From Hyphomicrobium sp. (GTDB lineage Bacteria; Pseudomonadota; Alphaproteobacteria; Rhizobiales; Hyphomicrobiaceae), in NCBI RefSeq assembly GCF_009026145.1, contig NZ_WBUE01000006.1, positions 1 to 64,000 on the forward strand: a DNA stretch of 64,000 bases, read 5' to 3'. Below the pieces are notes generated by a model that ran no database searches, was not told where the DNA came from, and saw only the letters and a program-made list of their open reading frames with translations. Made by a program: the position numbers and the translations under genes. Shown here piece by piece: positions 36,375 through 45,188 of the stretch (position 1 is the first letter of the stretch; each line of letters opens with the position of its first letter).

Positions 36375-36595
36375 TGGACCCAACAATTATCGGCGCGCTC
36401 ATCATCGGCATTCCGGCACTGCTCATCGCCTACATCGCCTTCTGGGGACGGCAACGGTCGATCTTCTGGTTTGTCCTGGCGCTGGTTGTCGCCGGCCTTG
36501 GATATCTCGGCTCGACCGGCGCCCTCGCCGACATCGCCAATCTGATCCTCGGCAGCGCCCCCACGCAGACGCCCGTCATCACTCCGGCGCCCTGA
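36371..36595 (+). CDS. Small membrane protein encoded between glyQ and glyS
   Basis: 74 residues; the ATG overlaps the glyQ stop (ATGA, 36371-36374), which suggests translational coupling. Two hydrophobic segments ([20 protein letters not shown] and [16 protein letters not shown]) flank a short charged loop GRQRS, and the C-terminus is Thr/Pro-rich. I do not recognise the family. Confidence 0.7.
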   Translation: MMDPTIIGALIIGIPALLIAYIAFWGRQRSIFWFVLALVVAGLGYLGSTGALADIANLILGSAPTQTPVITPAP

Positions 36596-36598
36596 GGG

Positions 36599-37081
36599 AT
36601 GCAGCTCGCGCCCTACACCGGCAGCGAGGCCCCCCCGCAGGACAAGGCGCTGGCCATCAAGCCGCGCCTTACGTCGTGGACCTCGCGCATCTGGCGCGAG
36701 AGCCCGGGCCGTTCCGTCCCGCTGTTCAAGCTCGAGGCACGCCTGGAGGTTCGCGACATCGAGAACCGTGCCCTCGGCGAGGCGCTGCGTCCCTTCGCCG
36801 GCCCGCTGCAGAAGATCGCCATCTACGTGCTGCACCCGGAAGAGTCGCAGCGCCTCGCCGCCTGGGCGGTGGGCCGTTTCGATGTCGATGACAAAAGTGC
36901 CTTCATGTTCTTCCACGACTTTCTCGCCGCACCCAATGGCCTGCTGATGCTCAACCTGATGCAGACGGCGAGCGCGGCGAGCGACATCATCATCTCCATC
37001 GTGCCGATGGTCATCGAGCCCGAGCGTGCCGCGTTCGCCATCACCGACTACGACCTCGGCCTGCACGCCCGCATCGGCTAG
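36599..37081 (+). CDS. Conserved-looking protein between glyQ and glyS, function unknown
   Basis: 160 residues from ATG 36599, 3 bp after the small membrane protein gene. The N-terminus is Pro/Lys-rich; LTSWTSRIWRESPGRSVPLF and PLQKIAIYVLHPEESQRLAAW suggest an alpha/beta fold, and LMLNLMQTASAASDIIIS is a hydrophobic helix near residue 115. It ends DYDLGLHARIG. I do not know its function. The position inside the glyQ-glyS unit suggests co-expression. Confidence 0.7.
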   Translation: MQLAPYTGSEAPPQDKALAIKPRLTSWTSRIWRESPGRSVPLFKLEARLEVRDIENRALGEALRPFAGPLQKIAIYVLHPEESQRLAAWAVGRFDVDDKSAFMFFHDFLAAPNGLLMLNLMQTASAASDIIISIVPMVIEPERAAFAITDYDLGLHARIG

Positions 37082-37091
37082 CTTCCCGCAG

Positions 37092-37286
37092 CTGTCATCC
37101 CGGGCAAGCGAGGCCGTAGCCGAGCGCGACCCGGGACCCAGCAGAGGAATGCCGCAGGCCCATTCTTGCGTCTTTGACGCTTATTGTGCTGGTCCCGGAT
37201 AGCCTCCGCTGGCGCGTCCATGCGGAGGTCCGTGCGGAGCACGGCTGCGCCGTGACGCTTCGCCATGACGGCTTCCGGGATGACAG
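37092..37286. repeat. Dispersed repeat, full-length copy R1 (195 bp)
   Basis: The unit begins CTGTCATCCCGGGC and ends CCGGGATGACAG, so its ends are inverted repeats. A left half contains CCGAGCGCGACCCGGGACCC and a right half CGTGCGGAGCACGGCTGCGC. A stretch of about 49 bp in the right half (about 37226-37275) is identical to R2 at 42714-42907. It fills the gap between the hypothetical gene and glyS. Repeats with GGGATGACA ends are common between genes in alphaproteobacteria. Confidence 0.85.
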
Positions 37287-37340
37287 TCATGGCCCGATCA
37301 CGTATGAGTGCGCCTCCCAATTCGAAGCCTGAGATGACCT

Positions 37341-39521
37341 ATGTCTGAGCTCTTGCTCGAGCTGTTCTCCGAAGAGATTCCCGCCCGCCTGCAGACGCGC
37401 GCGGCGGAAGACCTGCGCCGCCTGATGGTGGACGGCCTGAAAGCGCGCGGGCTCGAGGTGGGCGAGGCGCGCGCCTTCGCCACGCCGCGCCGCCTGGCGC
37501 TGGTCATCGACGGCGTGCCGAAGAAATCCCCCGCCACCTCGGAGGAGCGCAAAGGCCCGCGCGTCGGCGCGCCGGAGCAGGCAGTGCAGGGCTTCCTCAA
37601 GGCAGCGGGGCTCGCCTCGCTGAAGGACGCCGAGGTCGTCAAGGACGAGAAGAAGGGCGACTATTACATCGCGCGCATCGACAAGCCGGGGCGCTCCGCC
37701 GGCGAGATCGTCAACGAGATCTTGCGCGAGACGATCCTCAATTTCCCCTGGCCGAAGACGATGCGCTTCAACGCTCATCTCGACAACGGCTCGGAGCTGC
37801 GCTGGATCCGTCCGCTGCATTCGATCGTGCTGCTGCTCGACGGCAAGGTGGTGCCGTTCGAGATCGCCGGCATCAAGGCCGGCAACCAGACGCGCGGGCA
37901 TCGCTTCATGGGCAATGAGCCGTTCAAGGTGACGGGATTCGCCGACTACGAGAAGCAGCTGAAAGCACACAAGGTGATCCTCGATGCGGCGACGCGCGCT
38001 TCGCAGATCAACGAGGGCGCGCACGCGCTCGCCAAGGAAGCTCATCTCACCCTCGTCGAGGACGATGCGCTGGCCGTTGAGAACGCCGGCCTCACCGAGT
38101 GGCCGACGGTGCTCATGGGCGCTTTCGACAAATCGTTCCTCGAGGTGCCGGCTGAGTGCCTGACCAGCGCGATGAAGACCCACCAGAAGTGCTTCTCCCT
38201 GCGCCACGGCAAGAAGCTCGCCAATAACTTCTTGCTCGTCTCCAACTTGAAGGCCAAGGACGGCGGCAAGACCATTATTGCCGGCAACGAGAAGGTGATC
38301 GCGGCGCGGCTTTCCGATGCCAAGTTCTTCTGGGAGCAGGACCTCAAGAAGAAGCTCGACGTCATGCGCGATGAACTGAAGGGTGTCACCTTCCACGAGA
38401 AGCTCGGCACCCAGTTCGAGCGCACCGAGCGCATCAAGGAGCTCGCCGCCGAGATCGCCAGGTTCGAAGAGCTGTGCGAGGCCGCGCTCGCCTTGCGCGC
38501 GGGCGAATTGTCGAAGGCCGACCTCGTCTCCGGCATGGTCGGCGAGTTCCCCGAGCTGCAGGGCCTGATGGGCCGATATTACGCGGAAGCCGAGCACATG
38601 AGCCCGGAGATCGCGCGCGCCATCGAGCTGCACTACAAGCCGAAGGGTCCGGCTGACAGCGTGCCGCTGGAGAGCGAGGGCGACGGCGCGGCCGTCGCCG
38701 TAGCGCTCGCCGACAAGCTCGACACCCTCGTCGGGTTCTGGGCCATCGGCGAGAAGCCGACCGGCTCGGGCGATCCCTACCAGCTTCGCCGTGCCGCATT
38801 GGGCGTCATCCGCCTCGTCATCGACAACGACCTGCGCCTGCCGCTAATCGACGAAATCGAGAAGGCAGCAGAACTGGTACTGAAGTCGATCAGTGATGTC
38901 GCGCTTGAAAAGAAGCGCAAGAGTGGTGGGGACATAGTTCACGGCGAAGTTCGAACGTTCACAGATTGGAATGGACGGCAGGTATCACCAAACTCAGTGG
39001 ACCTGCTCGCGTTCTTCGCCGAGCGGCTGAAGGTGTACCTGCGCGACAAGGGCGCGCGCCACGACCTCATCGATGCCATCTTCTCGCTGCCCGGTCAGGA
39101 CGACCTGGCGCTCATCGTCAAGCGCGTCGAGGCGCTGACCGAGTTCCTGAAGACCGATGACGGCGCCAACCTGCTGGCCGGCGTCAAGCGCGCGCAGAGC
39201 ATCCTCACTATCGAGGAGAAGAGGGACAAGGTGAGCTACGCCGGCGACTACGAGGTCGCCCTCCTGCAGGAGAAGGAGGAGCTAGCACTCGCCGCCGCAA
39301 TCGAGAGCGTGAAGCAGGACACCGTCGCCGCGCTCAATGTGGAGAACTTCGCCGGCTCCATGCGCGCCCTCGCCGAGCTGCGCGCGCCGGTCGATGCCTT
39401 TTTCGACAAGGTGACGGTCAACGCCGACGATCCCCAGCTGCGCAAGAACCGCCTGCGCCTCCTGTCGCAGATCCGCGCCGCCACCTTGAACGTCGCCGAC
39501 TTCACCAAAATCACGGGGTAA
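37341..39521 (+). CDS. glyS: Glycyl-tRNA synthetase beta subunit
   Basis: 726 residues, a normal length for GlyS. The N-terminus MSELLLELFSEEIPARLQTR is the family hallmark; AFATPRRLALVIDGVP, WPKTMRFNAHLDNGSELRWI and CLTSAMKTHQKCFSLRHG follow. The C-terminal part is the tRNA-binding DALR-like region (FDKVTVNADDPQLRKNRLRL). The insert DVALEKKRKSGGDIVHGE around residues 515-535 uses codons less GC-rich than the rest. The gene is separated from its upstream partners by repeat R1 (259-bp gap). Confidence 0.97.
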   Translation: MSELLLELFSEEIPARLQTRAAEDLRRLMVDGLKARGLEVGEARAFATPRRLALVIDGVPKKSPATSEERKGPRVGAPEQAVQGFLKAAGLASLKDAEVVKDEKKGDYYIARIDKPGRSAGEIVNEILRETILNFPWPKTMRFNAHLDNGSELRWIRPLHSIVLLLDGKVVPFEIAGIKAGNQTRGHRFMGNEPFKVTGFADYEKQLKAHKVILDAATRASQINEGAHALAKEAHLTLVEDDALAVENAGLTEWPTVLMGAFDKSFLEVPAECLTSAMKTHQKCFSLRHGKKLANNFLLVSNLKAKDGGKTIIAGNEKVIAARLSDAKFFWEQDLKKKLDVMRDELKGVTFHEKLGTQFERTERIKELAAEIARFEELCEAALALRAGELSKADLVSGMVGEFPELQGLMGRYYAEAEHMSPEIARAIELHYKPKGPADSVPLESEGDGAAVAVALADKLDTLVGFWAIGEKPTGSGDPYQLRRAALGVIRLVIDNDLRLPLIDEIEKAAELVLKSISDVALEKKRKSGGDIVHGEVRTFTDWNGRQVSPNSVDLLAFFAERLKVYLRDKGARHDLIDAIFSLPGQDDLALIVKRVEALTEFLKTDDGANLLAGVKRAQSILTIEEKRDKVSYAGDYEVALLQEKEELALAAAIESVKQDTVAALNVENFAGSMRALAELRAPVDAFFDKVTVNADDPQLRKNRLRLLSQIRAATLNVADFTKITG

Positions 39522-39564
39522 TGTTATACGCTCCTTGCGCCCCATCCAGCGCAAATTGCGTCGA

Positions 39565-39643
39565 AGACCCTTATGAGCCTTCGGCGATTCTTATGCTGGG
39601 TCCCGGCTCTGCGGTCGCTCCGCTCCCGCGGCCGGGATGACGG
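39565..39643. repeat. Dispersed repeat, partial copy R3
   Basis: A half element with CTGGGTCCCGG and CGGCCGGGATGACGG. It resembles the reverse complement of R4 (40016-40068), so R3 and R4 lie in opposite orientation on the two sides of the GIY-YIG remnant. The stem is CCCGGC / GCCGGG. The left limit is approximate; the upstream TTATGAGCCTTCGGCGATTC resembles part of R2. Together with the GIY-YIG remnant and R4 it makes up most of the gene-free stretch 39522-40094. Confidence 0.7.
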
Positions 39644-39646
39644 AGG

Positions 39647-39944
39647 TTACGTGGTGAGGTCGAGCCAGAGATCACGCCATTGCGGATTGCGCTGCTCGAT
39701 CAGCGCGAGCTTCCAGGCACGCCGCCAGCGCTTAATACGCTTCTCGCGGCGGATGGCTTCGTCCACGTCGTCATGCTTCGAAGTAGACAAGCGTCTTGAC
39801 ACCGTGGTGCTTTGTGAAGCCAGGGATGAGGCCATCCCGATGTTCGACCATGCGGCCGTAAAGATCGCTCGTGACGCCCACGTAAAGAGTACCATTGCGC
39901 TTGCTCGCAAGAATGTGGACGAAGTACGCGTACACCCGTGGCAT
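39647..39944 (-). pseudogene. GIY-YIG endonuclease family gene with a frameshift
   Basis: From ATG 39944 the minus strand reads 57 residues of a GIY-YIG domain: VYAYFVHILASKRNGTLYVG, then VTSDLYGRMVEHR and GFTKHHGVKTLVYFEA. It then meets TGA at 39773-39771. One base off, the family's C-terminal part follows to the stop at 39647: HDDVDEAIRREKRIKRWRRA, then KLALIEQRNPQWRDLWLDL. Dropping one base near 39771-39780 gives a complete protein of about 98 residues. Small single-domain GIY-YIG (UPF0213-like) proteins are putative DNA nucleases. It is flanked by inverted half copies of the R repeat. Confidence 0.85.
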
Positions 39945-40015
39945 AGCCGGCCCCTTCCCAGATAGGCTCAGCTTCGCTTCGCCTTCCAGGATAACAGTAA
40001 GAGAGCGAGTTCACA

Positions 40016-40068
40016 CTGTCATCCCGGGCCAGCGAGGCGCCAGCCGAGCGACGACCCGGGACCCAGCG
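40016..40068. repeat. Dispersed repeat, partial copy R4
   Basis: A half element starting CTGTCATCCCGGGCCAGCG and ending GACCCGGGACCCAGCG, with stem CCCGGG / CCCGGG. It equals the left half of R1/R2 and is inverted relative to R3. Confidence 0.75.
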
Positions 40069-40094
40069 TAACGTGTGCCGAAGGCTCCAAAGTT

Positions 40095-40514
40095 ATGACT
40101 GACCCCGACTGCCGCTACCTGTTCGTCTACGGCACGCTGATGAGCGGCGCGCGCAGTGTCCTTGGCCGCGCACAGCGCCTGCGCCTGGCGCGCCAGTCCG
40201 ACGGCCTCGGCCCCGCCTCGCTGCCGCAGGCGCGCCTCTACGATCTCGGCCGCTATCCCGGCGCCGCGCCGAGCAACGACATCGACGACATCGTGCACGG
40301 TGAAGCGGTGCTGCTTTCCAATCCGCACGCAGCGCTCAGGTGGCTGGACGAGTACGAGGGCTATGTGCACGGCGCCGATCACAACGAGTACGACCGCACC
40401 ATCCGCCAGGTGCGGCTCGCCGGCGGCGAAACCTTCGACGCCTGGGTCTATATGTTGCGGGCTGCACCGGACGCGCGGCGCCGACTCGCCAGCGGCCGAT
40501 GGACTGGCCGCTGA
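40095..40514 (+). CDS. Gamma-glutamylcyclotransferase-like (GGCT/AIG2) family protein
   Basis: 139 residues. The BtrG/GGCT fold signature YLFVYGTLMSG is at the N-terminus, the glutamate-binding region is LDEYEGY near residue 87 with the catalytic-type Glu, and ARLYDLGRYPGAAP lies between. Family members cleave gamma-glutamyl-amine or gamma-glutamyl-amino acid bonds; the substrate is unknown. It is followed by a 227-bp stretch to the convergent ABC-F gene in which I see only a short AT-rich tract around 40670-40690. Confidence 0.85.
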   Translation: MTDPDCRYLFVYGTLMSGARSVLGRAQRLRLARQSDGLGPASLPQARLYDLGRYPGAAPSNDIDDIVHGEAVLLSNPHAALRWLDEYEGYVHGADHNEYDRTIRQVRLAGGETFDAWVYMLRAAPDARRRLASGRWTGR

Positions 40515-40741
40515 CGCACTTGTCGACATTGGGGGAAGTCGTTGAGAGCTGGCCTGCGGACCCCGAACGGCCCTCTACCGCGCAGGCACGGTCCCCGCTT
40601 AAGACCGAGGCGGCCAGCTCCCACACGTTTCGTCATACACCCGTCGCGAAGCCGTCACTATTGGGGCGCGCAAAAACATATTTTTATGTGCATATCGCGC
40701 AGAATTGACTTGTCACGAATTCGTCACGCGATCCTCGCGCC

Positions 40742-42658
40742 TTACGCATCCGCAGCGTCGGACGCGTCGGCATTGGCGGCCTCGTAGGCTTCACTGGCGG
40801 CGAGCCAAGCCTCTTCCGCCTCTGCGAGACGCTTGGCCAACTGCCCGCGGTCGATGGCGGCGTTCTGCGCTGCTTGTGCATCGCGCGCATAGAGCTGCGG
40901 ATCGGCGAGCAGGCGATCAAGGCGCGCGATGTCGGCGCCGATCCTTTCCACTTCTTTCTCCGCCCCCTGCATGGCTTTCTTCAGGGGCGCCACCGCCGCA
41001 CGCCGGTCGGCCGCCGCGCGCCGCTGGTCGGCGCGCGCGTTGCGTCCCGCCTCGTTGCGCGCGCCGTTGTTTTTCGTGCGCGTTCCGGCGCCGCGCTCGG
41101 CCAACAGGTCGGCGCGATAGCTGTCCATGTCGCCGTCATACGCCTTCACCGTGCCGCCACGCACGATCCAAAGCCGATCGGCGCACGCCTCGATCAGGTG
41201 CCGGTCGTGGCTGATGAGGATGACGGCGCCCTCGTACTCGGCGAGCGCGTGAACGAGCGCCTCGCGGCTGTCGACGTCGAGGTGGTTGGTCGGCTCGTCG
41301 AGGATGAGCAGGTGCGGGGCGTGGAAGGCGGCCAGCGCCAGCAGCAGGCGCGCCTTCTCGCCGCCTGACAGGTTGGCGCACTTAGTATCGGCCTTGTCGA
41401 CCGAGAACCCGTAGGTGCCCAGCCGCGTGCGGCGCTGCGCCTCGGTCGCCTCCGGCATCAGTTCCAGCATGTGGTCGTACGGCGTCTTGCCCGGGCTCAG
41501 CTCGTCGAGCTGGTGCTGGGCGAAGTAGCCGACATCGACGCGCTTGGCACCGAACAGGTTGCCACCGAGCGGCGCCAGCTTGCCGGCGATGAGCTTGGCG
41601 AAGGTCGATTTGCCGTTGCCGTTCTGGCCGAGCAGGGCGATGCGGTCGTCCTGGTCGATGCGCAGGTTCAGACCCGCCAGAACGGGGGCGTCCGCCGCAT
41701 AGCCGATCGCCACCTCCTCCAGCCGCATGAGCGGCGAGGCGAGCGCCTTGGCGGGATTCGGCAAATGGAACGGCTTGACGCGCTCGTCGAGCTGCGCCGC
41801 GATCGGCTGCATCTTGGCCAGCGCCTTGACGCGGCTCTGCGCCTGCGCCGCCTTGGTCGCCTTGGCCTTGAAGCGGTCGATGAACACCTGGATGCGGCGG
41901 CGCTCCTCGTCCTGCTTCTTCTTGAGCTTGAGTTCGAGCCGCTGCTTCTCGCGCCGCGCTTCCTCGAAGTCGTCGTAGCCGCCGGAGTAGAAGGTGAGCT
42001 TGCCGCGGTCGAGATGCAGGATCGCCGTTACCGCGCGGTTCAAGAGGTCGCGGTCATGGCTGACGATGACCACCGTGTGCGGATAGGAGCGCAGGTAGCT
42101 CTCAAGCCACATGGCGCCTTCGAGATCGAGGTAGTTGGTCGGCTCGTCGAGCAACAGGATTTCCGGCTCGAGGAACAGCACGGCGGCGAGCGCCACGCGC
42201 ATGCGCCAGCCGCCCGATAGGGCGCGGCACGGGCGCTGCTGGGCTTCCTCGTCGAAGCCGAGGCCGGCGAGGATCTGCGCCGCGCGCGCCGGCGCCGCGT
42301 GCGCGCCGATATCGGAGAGACGCTCATGGATCTCGGCGATGCGGTGCGCATCGCTGGCATGTTCCGCTTCCTCGAGCAGGCGCGCACGCTCGCTATCGGC
42401 GGCGAGCACGCATGCGATAATGCTTTCCTCGCCCCCCGGGGCCTCCTGCGCCACGTGCCCGATGCGGGCGTTGCGCGACATGGTGATCGAGCCCATGTCG
42501 GGGGAAAGATCGCCGGCGATGATCTTCAGCAGCGTCGTCTTGCCGGCGCCGTTGCGGCCGACGAGGCCCACCTTGTGGCCGGTCGGAATGCCCGCCGTTG
42601 CCCCCTCGAAGATCGGCCGCCCCTCGATGCGGTAGCTGAGGTCGTTGATATGCAGCAT
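40742..42658 (-). CDS. ABC-F ATPase (YheS/Uup type)
   Basis: 638 residues with two ABC domains on one chain and no membrane segment, the ABC-F layout. The first Walker A is GRNGAGKTTLLK near residues 35-46, with signature LSGGWRMRVALA and Walker B ILLLDEPTNYLD. The second Walker A is GQNGNGKSTFAK, with LSGGEKARLLLA and LLILDEPTNHLD. A linker of about 80 residues (PtIM) separates the domains, and the C-terminus is a charged coiled coil. ABC-F proteins act on ribosomes. The length matches YheS (637 residues in E. coli). Confidence 0.93.
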   Translation of the reverse strand: MLHINDLSYRIEGRPIFEGATAGIPTGHKVGLVGRNGAGKTTLLKIIAGDLSPDMGSITMSRNARIGHVAQEAPGGEESIIACVLAADSERARLLEEAEHASDAHRIAEIHERLSDIGAHAAPARAAQILAGLGFDEEAQQRPCRALSGGWRMRVALAAVLFLEPEILLLDEPTNYLDLEGAMWLESYLRSYPHTVVIVSHDRDLLNRAVTAILHLDRGKLTFYSGGYDDFEEARREKQRLELKLKKKQDEERRRIQVFIDRFKAKATKAAQAQSRVKALAKMQPIAAQLDERVKPFHLPNPAKALASPLMRLEEVAIGYAADAPVLAGLNLRIDQDDRIALLGQNGNGKSTFAKLIAGKLAPLGGNLFGAKRVDVGYFAQHQLDELSPGKTPYDHMLELMPEATEAQRRTRLGTYGFSVDKADTKCANLSGGEKARLLLALAAFHAPHLLILDEPTNHLDVDSREALVHALAEYEGAVILISHDRHLIEACADRLWIVRGGTVKAYDGDMDSYRADLLAERGAGTRTKNNGARNEAGRNARADQRRAAADRRAAVAPLKKAMQGAEKEVERIGADIARLDRLLADPQLYARDAQAAQNAAIDRGQLAKRLAEAEEAWLAASEAYEAANADASDAADA

Positions 42659-42713
42659 GGGCCGACGGCATAGCGGCTCTTCCCCGCCCTGTCACCGTCG
42701 CGCAATGCCACTA

Positions 42714-42907
42714 CTGTCATCCCGGGCGAGCGAGGCCTCAGCCGAGCGCGACCCGGGACCCAGGAGAGGCTCGCCGGAGGCGCTTCGTTGTGTCTTCGAC
42801 GATTCTTACCTGGGTCCGGATAGCCTCGGCTAGCGCGTCCATGCGAAGGTCCGTGCGGAGCACGGCTGCGCCGTGACGCTTCGCCATGACGGCTTCTGGG
42901 ATGGCAG
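42714..42907. repeat. Dispersed repeat, full-length copy R2 (194 bp)
   Basis: It begins CTGTCATCCCGGGCGAGCG and ends CTGGGATGGCAG. It aligns with R1 (37092-37286) over its whole length, including about 49 identical bases in the right half. It fills the gap between the ABC-F and DUF3147 genes. Confidence 0.85.
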
Positions 42908-42917
42908 GTGAGGAAGC

Positions 42918-43268
42918 TCAAATCGCGATGCCGAAGCGTTTCAGGATGGCGAGCATCAGGAAGTAGCAGGCAACGGTGAGAGCACTCGACGCCGCGAGGC
43001 TCAGGCCGAACGGCCAGCCGGCGCGCAGCATCAGTGGCAGCGCGATGAACAGCGCCAGCGACGGCAGCACCAGCCAGAAGATTCCCGTTGCCAGGTCGGC
43101 GACCTTGTGCGCGTCGCCGGTGTCGGCATAGAGCCAGACCATCGCCAGCACCGAGGTCAGCGGAATGGACGCCAGAACGGCGCCGAGTAGCGATGAGCGC
43201 TTTGCCACCTCGGAGATGGCCACCACCAGCACGGCGGTAATGGCGACTTTGATGGCGGCCGCCAGCAT
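42918..43268 (-). CDS. DUF3147 family membrane protein
   Basis: 116 residues, almost entirely hydrophobic, with four predicted membrane segments (for example KVAITAVLVVAISEV, LASIPLTSVLAMVWLYAD, GIFWLVLPSLALFIALPLML and ALTVACYFLMLAIL). The layout and the ASIPLTS motif match DUF3147. The function is unknown. It is 9 bp after the GYF protein gene and probably co-transcribed with it. Confidence 0.8.
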   Translation of the reverse strand: MLAAAIKVAITAVLVVAISEVAKRSSLLGAVLASIPLTSVLAMVWLYADTGDAHKVADLATGIFWLVLPSLALFIALPLMLRAGWPFGLSLAASSALTVACYFLMLAILKRFGIAI

Positions 43269-43277
43269 GCGCGTTGC

Positions 43278-44489
43278 TCAGCCTGAGACGACGGGCTTCA
43301 GCGTCTCGACCAGCAATCGCTCTTGCGTCCCTTGGTCGGCCACGGCGAGATGGGCGTTGAACCAGTCCTGCACCATCTGGCAGACCCGTTCGGGGGGCTC
43401 GCGCGAGAGCAGCGTCGGATTGGAGAACACCTGTAGGTCGTTCTCCTTCCAGCCGAGCTTGGTCAGCTCCTGTACCAGTATGTCGTAGTCGGCCTTGACC
43501 GCCTTGTCGTGCGGGGTCGGCGACTTGCGGCCGTCGGCGATGGCCTCGAAGATGGCGGCGACCTGCGCCTGCACCGCGGCACCCTGATCGGGCGATTGCA
43601 GCACCTCGAGAACGGCGGGCGAGGTCTCGCCCTGCGAGATGAAGCCGTAGCAGGCGCCGACGCTCTTGTTGGCGAGCGATTTGAGGTTGTTGAGGAACGC
43701 GGTCGCGACATCCTTCAGGCGCGGGGTGCTGGCGGAGAGTGCGTCGTTGGCATGCTGGCGGCGCAGCGCGACGAGCGCCTCGGCCAGATGCTTGTTGACC
43801 GCCGTCTCCGGCTGGTTCTCGGCCGACAGCTTGGCGGCCTGGCGGAGCTGTTCGCCGTACCAATCCGGGAACTCGCGTTTGACGACGCTCCACGCCGCCA
43901 TCTTCTCGAACTTGGAATCGAGCTGCTGCGCGCCGGCATCGACCTCGGCGGAGGAAGCAGCCGGTGCCGTTGCCTCGGGCGCCGGCGGGGTGGAGGCGTC
44001 CGGCGCCGCGACGGTCGGCACCTGCTCGCCCTCCTTCGACGTCGTCAGCCGGTCGCGCAGGCTGTCCAGCGCCCCGCTTTGCCACGCATACCAGCCGCCG
44101 CCCCCGAGCAGCGCGAGCAACGCCAGGATGCCTAGCGCCCGCCTTGCTCCCGACGAGCGGCTGTCATCAGACCCTCGCGCGACGCGGATACGATTGGGCT
44201 CGAATGTCGGCTGCCCGCCTGCGGCGGCCGGTGCTCCCGGGCCCCGCGACGGCTCGGCGCGGCGCCCTTGCGTCGTCGGTCGCGGCTGTGCGGGGGCCGC
44301 CTCAGGTTGCTGAAATGGAAACACCGCCGGCGCAGGACGCCAATCGGCGAACCCGGGGCGCCAAATGAGATCGGTCGGCTTTAGATGACCTTGCGCGACA
44401 AATGTGCGCATTTCGACGTCGGACAGCGGGCCGTGCTGTTTGCCTTCACGCGCGATATACCACTGAATGTCAGCCTGCTGGCCAGTCAT
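43278..44489 (-). CDS. GYF_2 (DUF4339) domain membrane protein
   Basis: 403 residues. The N-terminal GYF_2 domain reads [20 protein letters not shown], then [11 protein letters not shown], near residues 9-55. A Pro/Arg-rich linker follows, then one membrane segment near 118-135 ([19 protein letters not shown]), and a helical periplasmic part of about 250 residues. GYF domains bind Pro-rich sequences. The C-terminal part has no family I know. It is divergent from ndk across 236 bp. Confidence 0.8.
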   Translation of the reverse strand: MTGQQADIQWYIAREGKQHGPLSDVEMRTFVAQGHLKPTDLIWRPGFADWRPAPAVFPFQQPEAAPAQPRPTTQGRRAEPSRGPGAPAAAGGQPTFEPNRIRVARGSDDSRSSGARRALGILALLALLGGGGWYAWQSGALDSLRDRLTTSKEGEQVPTVAAPDASTPPAPEATAPAASSAEVDAGAQQLDSKFEKMAAWSVVKREFPDWYGEQLRQAAKLSAENQPETAVNKHLAEALVALRRQHANDALSASTPRLKDVATAFLNNLKSLANKSVGACYGFISQGETSPAVLEVLQSPDQGAAVQAQVAAIFEAIADGRKSPTPHDKAVKADYDILVQELTKLGWKENDLQVFSNPTLLSREPPERVCQMVQDWFNAHLAVADQGTQERLLVETLKPVVSG

Positions 44490-44651
44490 GGAATTCTCGT
44501 ATCATTGCGGGGAGCCGACGGCACCGAGCGCGCAGCACCCTGGCCTACGCTGGCCTTTTTGCATGGCGCCAATGTGGTTCGCCGCACCCCGCTTCGTCAA
44601 TTGGCCGCACGGGCGCGGGTCCCGGTACTCCACGGCGACCTTTTGGCGGGC

Positions 44652-44680
44652 TTGCTGAGGTTTCGCGGCCCCGCTATAAG
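44652..44680 (+). promoter_or_regulatory. Probable sigma-70-type promoter of ndk
   Basis: TTGCTG (44652-44657) and TATAAG (44675-44680) are separated by exactly 17 nt. A start site near 44687 would give a leader of about 40 nt before the ndk ATG at 44726. The rest of the 236-bp gap shows no gene. Confidence 0.5.
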
Positions 44681-44725
44681 GCGCCGCAATTCAAGAAAAA
44701 TCCAAACCGGACCAGAGGCCGAGGG

Positions 44726-45148
44726 ATGACCATCGAGCGAACTCTTTCCATTATTAAACCGGATGCCACTGGGCGCAACCTGACCGGAGCGATCAATGCG
44801 CTCATCGAAAAAGCGGGTTTGCGCATTGTCGCCCAAAAGCGCGTGCGCTGGACGGCGGCGCAGGCGCAGAAATTCTATGCCGAGCACAAGGGCCGCCCTT
44901 TTTTCGACGAGCTCGTCGCCTTCATGACCTCGGGGCCGATCGTCGTGCAGGTGCTGGAGGGCGGGGACGCCGTCGCCAAGTACCGCAAGCTGATGGGCGC
45001 CACCGATCCGCGCGAAGCAAAAAGGGGCACCATTCGCAAGCGTTTCGCCAAGTCGAAGGCCCACAACTCGGTGCACGGCTCCGATAGTGCCGCCTCCGCC
45101 GCACGCGAGATTGCATTGAATTTCAAGACGAACGAAATTGTCGGCTGA
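44726..45148 (+). CDS. ndk: Nucleoside diphosphate kinase
   Basis: 140 residues from ATG 44726. Ndk transfers the gamma-phosphate from ATP to other nucleoside diphosphates. The start [20 protein letters not shown] is typical, and the catalytic phosphohistidine is in NSVHGSDS near residue 118. [15 protein letters not shown] is conserved. Length and all residues are normal. Confidence 0.97.
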   Translation: MTIERTLSIIKPDATGRNLTGAINALIEKAGLRIVAQKRVRWTAAQAQKFYAEHKGRPFFDELVAFMTSGPIVVQVLEGGDAVAKYRKLMGATDPREAKRGTIRKRFAKSKAHNSVHGSDSAASAAREIALNFKTNEIVG

Positions 45149-45188
45149 GGCCGCGATCTCCTAACGCGGTCGCGGGGGTACCCTCCTC

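Noticed and set aside
42526..44085. A 519-residue minus-strand open frame over ABC-F, R2, DUF3147 and GYF genes
   Set aside because: It crosses four supported features in another frame and shows no domain.
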